A stretch of DNA of 64,000 bases from Lentzea terrae (lineage in GTDB: Bacteria; Actinomycetota; Actinomycetes; Mycobacteriales; Pseudonocardiaceae), in NCBI RefSeq assembly GCF_003265345.1, contig NZ_QFWW01000029.1, positions 1-64,000 of the forward strand, given 5' to 3'. The notes below the pieces were generated by a model. That model ran no database searches. It was given only the letters and a program-made list of their open reading frames with translations, and had not been told where the DNA came from. Position numbers and translations under genes: made by a program. This document shows, piece after piece, positions 9,166 to 64,000 of the stretch (its first letter is position 1; each line of letters opens with the position of its first letter).

Positions 9166-9173
9166 GGAAAGGG
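9166..9173 (+). promoter_or_regulatory. Ribosome binding site of the ferredoxin gene
   Basis: GGAAAGGG, 7 nt before ATG 9181. It lies just behind the TAA stop of the P450 (9156-9158). Confidence 0.65.
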
Positions 9174-9180
9174 TTGCGTC

Positions 9181-9375
9181 ATGGCTCGGATCAGTGTGGA
9201 CACCGGCAAGTGCATCGGCTCGGCTCAGTGCGTGCTGGCCGCGCCGGACGTGTTCGACCAGGACGACGACGGGTTCGTCACCGTGCTCGACTCCGCGCCG
9301 TCAGGTGAGGCGGAGGCGACCGCGCGCACCGCCCGTGGCATCTGCCCGGCGCAGGCGATCACCGTCCAGGACTAG
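9181..9375 (+). CDS. [3Fe-4S]-type ferredoxin, redox partner of the upstream P450 (NysM/AmphM/PimF type)
   Basis: A 64-residue acidic ferredoxin with three cluster cysteines: C11 and C17 in CIGSAQC and C55 in GICPAQAI. The fourth position of the first motif is S14, as expected for a 3Fe-4S P450 ferredoxin. It delivers electrons from a ferredoxin reductase, not in the window, to the P450 encoded 22 nt upstream, and probably to the other cluster P450s. It is the last gene of the (+) tailoring operon. Its TAG stop overlaps the TAG of the convergent LysR-like gene in a shared CTAG palindrome (9372-9375), so no terminator separates them. Confidence 0.9.
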   Translation: MARISVDTGKCIGSAQCVLAAPDVFDQDDDGFVTVLDSAPSGEAEATARTARGICPAQAITVQD

Positions 9376-10076
9376 CGGCCGCGGCGGGGCTTCGCGCGCT
9401 TGGCAGGCTGCTTCTGCTTGGGCGCGGGGCCTCGTCGCTGCTGCTGTTTGGGTGCGGGCTTCTTGACCGGCTCCGGCGCGGGGCCGCGGGTGCTGTTGAC
9501 CGTGCGGCCGCGGACGATGCCGATCATGTGCTCGACCAGCTCGGGGTTCTCGTCGCGGATCGGGAACGCCAGCGCCACGCGTGACTGCGGCGCGTCGGTG
9601 AGCGGCACGTACTTGAGGTCCTTGCGGTGGTGCAGCCGCGCGAGCGACTGCGGCACGACCAGCAGCCCGACCCCGGCGGCCACGATCTCGACGGCGTCCG
9701 CGGTGGTCTCCGGCCTCTGGACAGGCTGCTGACCGGGCTGGGAGTCCCAGTCGAGGGTGTCGTCGAGCGGCTGCCACAGGACGTGCTCGGTCAGGTCCTC
9801 AAGGGACAGTTCGTCGGCCGCGGCGAACTCGTGGTCCTTCGGGAACACGACGACGGTGGTCTCGGTGTAGAGCGGGATCGCGTGCAGGTCCTCGCGGTCG
9901 CCGGGCAGCCTGAGCAGCGCGGCGTCGGCCTCGCCCACGCGCACCTTGGCCGCGGCTTCGGCGACGGTCACCTGTACGAGGGTCAGCTCGGTCTCCGGCA
10001 GGCGGTCCTGCCAGACCCGTGCCCACTTGCCCGGCGTCACACCTGGGACGTACGCGAGCGTGAACGATCCGGTCAC
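9372..10076 (-). CDS. LysR-type substrate-binding domain protein without DNA-binding domain, basic C-terminal tail
   Basis: A 234-residue protein that looks like only the effector-binding (periplasmic-binding-like) half of a LysR regulator: FTLAYVPGVTPGKWARVW at the start, VVVFPKDHEFA and GVGLLVVPQSLA later. No N-terminal helix-turn-helix is present, and an in-frame TAG three codons before the GTG rules out a longer form. Residues 198-234 form a K/R/P/Q-rich tail with a repeated GPAPKQ, suited to binding nucleic acid. A leaderless promoter fits: TAGCCT sits at -12 to -7 from the GTG. The neighbour across a 38-bp divergent spacer is a DUF5997-type protein; I recall these two families occurring together in many actinobacteria. 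It is probably a chromosomal gene pair rather than part of the polyene pathway. Ligand unknown. Confidence 0.75.
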   Translation of the reverse strand: MTGSFTLAYVPGVTPGKWARVWQDRLPETELTLVQVTVAEAAAKVRVGEADAALLRLPGDREDLHAIPLYTETTVVVFPKDHEFAAADELSLEDLTEHVLWQPLDDTLDWDSQPGQQPVQRPETTADAVEIVAAGVGLLVVPQSLARLHHRKDLKYVPLTDAPQSRVALAFPIRDENPELVEHMIGIVRGRTVNSTRGPAPEPVKKPAPKQQQRRGPAPKQKQPAKRAKPRRGR

Positions 10077-10082
10077 GTGCTG

Positions 10083-10088
10083 AGGCTA
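10083..10088 (-). promoter_or_regulatory. Leaderless -10 box for the LysR-like gene
   Basis: TAGCCT on the minus strand, a TANNNT match. It lies exactly at -12 to -7 if transcription starts at the G of GTG 10076. No ribosome binding site precedes that GTG. Confidence 0.55.
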
Positions 10089-10102
10089 CCGGACGTTCCG
10101 GT
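10088..10102. promoter_or_regulatory. Perfect 6-3-6 palindrome between two divergent -10 boxes, probable operator
   Basis: ACCGGA-CGT-TCCGGT. It fills the space between the minus-strand -10 (10083-10088) and the plus-strand -10 (10103-10108), so a bound protein would block both promoters. A dimeric autoregulator is the simple reading; the binder is unknown. Confidence 0.55.
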
Positions 10103-10108
10103 TACTCT
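10103..10108 (+). promoter_or_regulatory. Leaderless -10 box for the DUF5997 gene
   Basis: TACTCT, a TANNNT match, exactly at -12 to -7 relative to the A of ATG 10115. No Shine-Dalgarno sequence precedes this start. Confidence 0.55.
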
Positions 10109-10114
10109 TTTCGC

Positions 10115-10495
10115 ATGAAGTCGCAGCAGACCATGAAGCCCGCCACCGCCGCCAAGAAGCTCGGCGTGTACCTCGAGGCCACGCCCGAGGAGTTCCAGGC
10201 GGGTGTCGTGTCGCGCGACGAGCTGAACGAGCTGCAGGCCAACCCGCCGGAGTGGCTGCGTGAGCTGCGCCGCAACGGCCCGCACCCCAAGCAGCTCATC
10301 GCGCAGAAGCTGGGCATCTCGACGTCCGGTCTGGTGCGCGGCGGCATCACCGAGGCGCTGACCACCGAGCAGATCAACGCGATCAAGGACGAGAACCCGG
10401 ACTGGCTGGTCCGCGAGCGCGCCACGTACAAGGAGTTCAAGGCCGAAGAGGCGCGCCTCGCGGAGAAGGCGCGCCTCGACGAGGACGAGTCCTGA
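10115..10495 (+). CDS. DUF5997 family protein with a helix-turn-helix-like core
   Basis: A 126-residue charged cytoplasmic protein that I recognise as DUF5997 (MKPATAAKKLGVYL near the start is characteristic), a family of unknown function. Residues 58-80 (HPKQLIAQKLGISTSGLVRG and on) look like a helix-turn-helix. This core is flanked by two copies of one motif, residues 32-53 and 82-103, each with N, then P-[ED]-W-L, then R at matching spacing. The C-terminus (104-126) is a highly charged helix. The gene appears leaderless; M7 is an alternative start. It is divergent from the LysR-like sensor gene and ends directly against the stop of the convergent P450 (10495/10496, no gap). A DNA-binding role is inference. 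Confidence 0.78.
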   Translation: MKSQQTMKPATAAKKLGVYLEATPEEFQAGVVSRDELNELQANPPEWLRELRRNGPHPKQLIAQKLGISTSGLVRGGITEALTTEQINAIKDENPDWLVRERATYKEFKAEEARLAEKARLDEDES

Positions 10496-11676
10496 TCACC
10501 AGGTGACGGGGAACCTCTCCAGTCCGCCGGCGAGCCGGCCGCCGGGGTGGGACTCGAGCTCCGACTCCGGCACCGCGAGCCGCAGCGTGGGCAGGCGCTC
10601 GAACAGCGTGGTGAACGCGACGGCGAGGATGATCCGCACCAACGGGGCGCCGGTGCAGTGCCGCATGCCGTGACCGAACGTGAAGTGGTGGTTGGGCGCG
10701 CGGGTGACGTCGAACCGGTGCGGGTCGTCGAAGGCGCGCGGGTCGAAGTTGGCGAGGCTGAAGTCCAGCATCACCAGGTCGCCTTCCTTGATCGTGACGC
10801 CGCCGACCTCGATGTCCTCGCTGGCGTAGCGGGGCAGGACGGGCGAGCTGATCGTGGCGCGCATCACCTCGTCCACGGCCTGCGCCATGATCGTCGGGTC
10901 GGCCATGGCCTTCTCGCGCTGGTCGGGGTTGCGCAGGAACAGCAGCACACCGAAGTCGAGGTGGCTGGCGAGGCCCGCGAGGCCGGTGAACAGCAGCGTG
11001 ACGACGTGCAGGCCGATTTCCTCGTTGGTCAGGCCCGCCTCGACGAAGCGGGAGATGACGTCGTCGCCGAGCTCTGACCGGCGACGTTCGCCGATCTCGG
11101 CGGCGAACCCGAAGAGCGGGTCCATGCCGGCCTCCGCGCTCTGCTGGTCGGACGCGCCGACCGTGTCCATCATCTCCAGCAGCTTCGCCCGGTCTTCTTC
11201 CGGAATGCCGACCATGTCGCACAGCGCCTGCTGCGAGTAGTCCATCGAGTACGTGTCGTGCAGGTCGACGGGCTTGCCCGCGGCGATGATGGCGTCCAGC
11301 TTGGCGTTCGCGATGTTCTCGACGCGTTCCTTGCGTTCGATGACGCGCCGGGCGGCGAAGCTCTTGGTGTACAGGACGCGCTTCTTCTCGTGGCGCTCCT
11401 TCTCCACCTCGATGTCGTCGCTGGTGACGAGCATGTCGAGCATGGGGTTGCGCATGAACCGCGGCGCGCTCGCCGGATCTTTGTGGCTGCGGCCGAGCTT
11501 GTTGTTCTGCAGCAGCGACTTCACCTCGGCGTGGCGGGTGACGAGCCAGCCCTCGTCGCCCGCGGGCGTCCGGATGCGGCACACCGGCGCCTGCTCCTGC
11601 AACCGCAGCCGGAGCTCGCTGAACGTCAGGATCGACGGCAGTTCGACCCCGATCAGGGGCAGTTCCTGCGATGTGG

Positions 11677-11680
<4 letters not shown>
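10496..11680 (-). CDS. Cytochrome P450 following the terminal PKS gene (NysL/AmphL position), atypical I-helix
   Basis: A 394-residue P450 with heme loop FGHGMRHCTG (C342) and K-helix DEVMRAT (ExxR). It starts inside the PKS C stop codon (ATGA, 11680-11677), so translation is coupled to the terminal module. In amphotericin and nystatin the P450 in this place (AmphL, NysL) hydroxylates the polyol (C8 or C10). The same role is likely here, on C1-C15. Oddity: the I-helix reads FTGLAGLAS at 231-239 where AGHETT is expected. The acidic residue and threonine that normally protonate the bound oxygen are Ala235 and Gly236. The enzyme may rely on substrate hydroxyls, or do different chemistry. The C-terminus ends FPVTW. 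Confidence 0.85.
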
Positions 11681-16827
<5,147 letters not shown>

Positions 16828-16857
16828 CGCCGGAAACCTTCCGTCCGCGAGATGGGG

Positions 16858-36942
<20,085 letters not shown>

Positions 36943-37031
36943 TCATCAGCTCCGTCAGTCCAGCCGGACACGGTCATCCCGCCAGCAATTCCAGCAGCCC
37001 AAGCGGTAGCGATTTCCTCAGACAACTGGGC

Positions 37032-37076
37032 AAAAAAGAGGAACGGCCGGCCGCCCTGGAGAGGGCAGCCGGCCGT
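37032..37076 (-). terminator. Intrinsic terminator between PKS A and PKS B
   Basis: The arms 43-57 and 62-76 (after 37000) pair over 15 bp around a 4-nt loop. The one imperfect plus-strand position becomes a G-U pair in minus-strand RNA. Transcribed from PKS A, the hairpin is followed by UUCCUCUUUUUUG (six U from 37037-37032). It starts 14 nt after the PKS A stop. Confidence 0.8.
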
Positions 37077-37090
37077 GTCGGGCGAACCGG

Positions 37091-63808
<26,718 letters not shown>

Positions 63809-63859
63809 CCCTCAACCCATCTCGAGACGCGACCTGTCAGGAATCCTCGCGTCGGAGCG

Positions 63860-63875
63860 CCTGGCATACCCCTAG
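63860..63875 (-). promoter_or_regulatory. Candidate PimM-like operator upstream of PKS A
   Basis: Minus strand CTAGGGGTATGCCAGG, 12 of 16 matches to the remembered PAS-LuxR consensus CTVGGGAWWTCCCBAG. It lies 51 bp upstream of ATG 63808 and shares the CTAGG half with the sites at 5405 and 5441. Confidence 0.45.
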
Positions 63876-63884
63876 AAACGAACA

Positions 63885-63911
63885 GGGGCGCCTCTACAGG
63901 AGAGGCGCCCC
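63885..63911 (-). terminator. Hairpin behind the upstream P450 gene, probable terminator
   Basis: A perfect 11-bp stem (GGGGCGCCTCT with its complement) around a 5-nt loop, followed in minus-strand RNA by UGUUCGUUUC. The U-tract is weaker than the one behind PKS A. It starts 14 nt after the P450 stop, so PKS A probably has its own promoter in 63809-63884. Confidence 0.6.
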
Positions 63912-63925
63912 ACCAACAGAAAACG

Positions 63926-64000
63926 TCACCAGGTAACGGGAAGCTCCCGCAGCGAGTAGACGATCGCGCCGTCGCGGAAACGCAGTTCGTCGGCCGGTTT
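63926..64000 (-). CDS. Cytochrome P450, last 24 residues only (gene runs beyond the window)
   Basis: Reading back from the stop at 63926-63928, the frame is open to the edge and encodes a peptide ending ELRFRDGAIVYSLRELPVTW. This is the closing beta-sheet typical of actinobacterial P450s; compare LRFKYDGVLFGLHALPVRW and FPVTW in the other two P450s here. It would be the third P450 of the cluster. Catalytic parts lie outside the window, so its reaction cannot be judged. Confidence 0.75.
   Translation of the reverse strand, partial: KPADELRFRDGAIVYSLRELPVTW

Noticed and set aside
63926..64000. The hairpin at 63885-63911 as a terminator for plus-strand transcription
   Set aside because: On the plus strand it is followed by ACCAACAG without T-tract, and no plus-strand gene precedes it.

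Overview
The window is about 70% GC, with dense codon-periodic genes and TTGTCCACA-type DnaA boxes, and reads as an actinomycete, probably of the Pseudonocardiales (Lentzea, Saccharothrix or Amycolatopsis type; genus is inference). Almost all of it is the downstream part of a type I modular polyketide gene cluster whose layout matches glycosylated polyene macrolides of the nystatin/amphotericin/candicidin kind.

Layout. 2-1576 (+) is the 3' part of an FAD monooxygenase, convergent with and overlapping a quinone oxidoreductase (1542-2516, -); both look like flanking genes. 2579-5323 (-) is a large LAL-type LuxR activator, divergent from a (+) tailoring operon: polyene aminosugar glycosyltransferase (5539-6912), NDP-sugar aminotransferase (6914-7975), cytochrome P450 (7977-9158) and its 64-residue ferredoxin (9181-9375). 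A divergent pair not typical of such clusters follows: a LysR-like sensor domain without DNA-binding domain (9372-10076, -) and a DUF5997-type protein (10115-10495, +). The rest is on the minus strand. In transcription order it is the end of another P450 (63926-64000), PKS A (63808-37091, six modules), PKS B (36942-16858, four modules), PKS C (16827-11677, one module plus thioesterase) and a second P450 (11680-10496) coupled to PKS C by an ATGA overlap.

Chemistry read from the domains. PKS A has no loading module, so the starter and the main polyene-forming modules must lie beyond position 64000. Ten of eleven acyltransferases carry the malonyl HAFH motif and one (module A3) the methylmalonyl YASH motif. 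Counting back from the thioesterase carbon C1 gives OH at C3 and C5, CH2 at C7, OH at C9, C11 and C13, ketone at C15 (dead ketoreductase), OH at C17, methyl at C18, OH at C19, OH at C21 and a double bond at C22-C23. This is the polyol/hemiketal/carboxyl/aminosugar half of a polyene, with one more module than amphotericin between the ketone and the lactone. The P450/ferredoxin pair should oxidise the branch methyl to a carboxyl, the aminotransferase makes a GDP-aminosugar (mycosamine or perosamine), the glycosyltransferase attaches it, and the P450 behind PKS C probably hydroxylates the polyol.

Unusual layers on top of this are DnaA-box pairs at fixed 18-bp spacing inside KS-AT linkers, linkers built from shared repeat blocks, a strong intrinsic terminator between PKS A and PKS B, three PimM-like operator candidates, and a 38-bp divergent promoter with two mirrored leaderless -10 boxes around a perfect palindrome. 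No intergenic stretch exceeds 300 bases and I saw no tRNA, rRNA, insertion sequence or CRISPR array.
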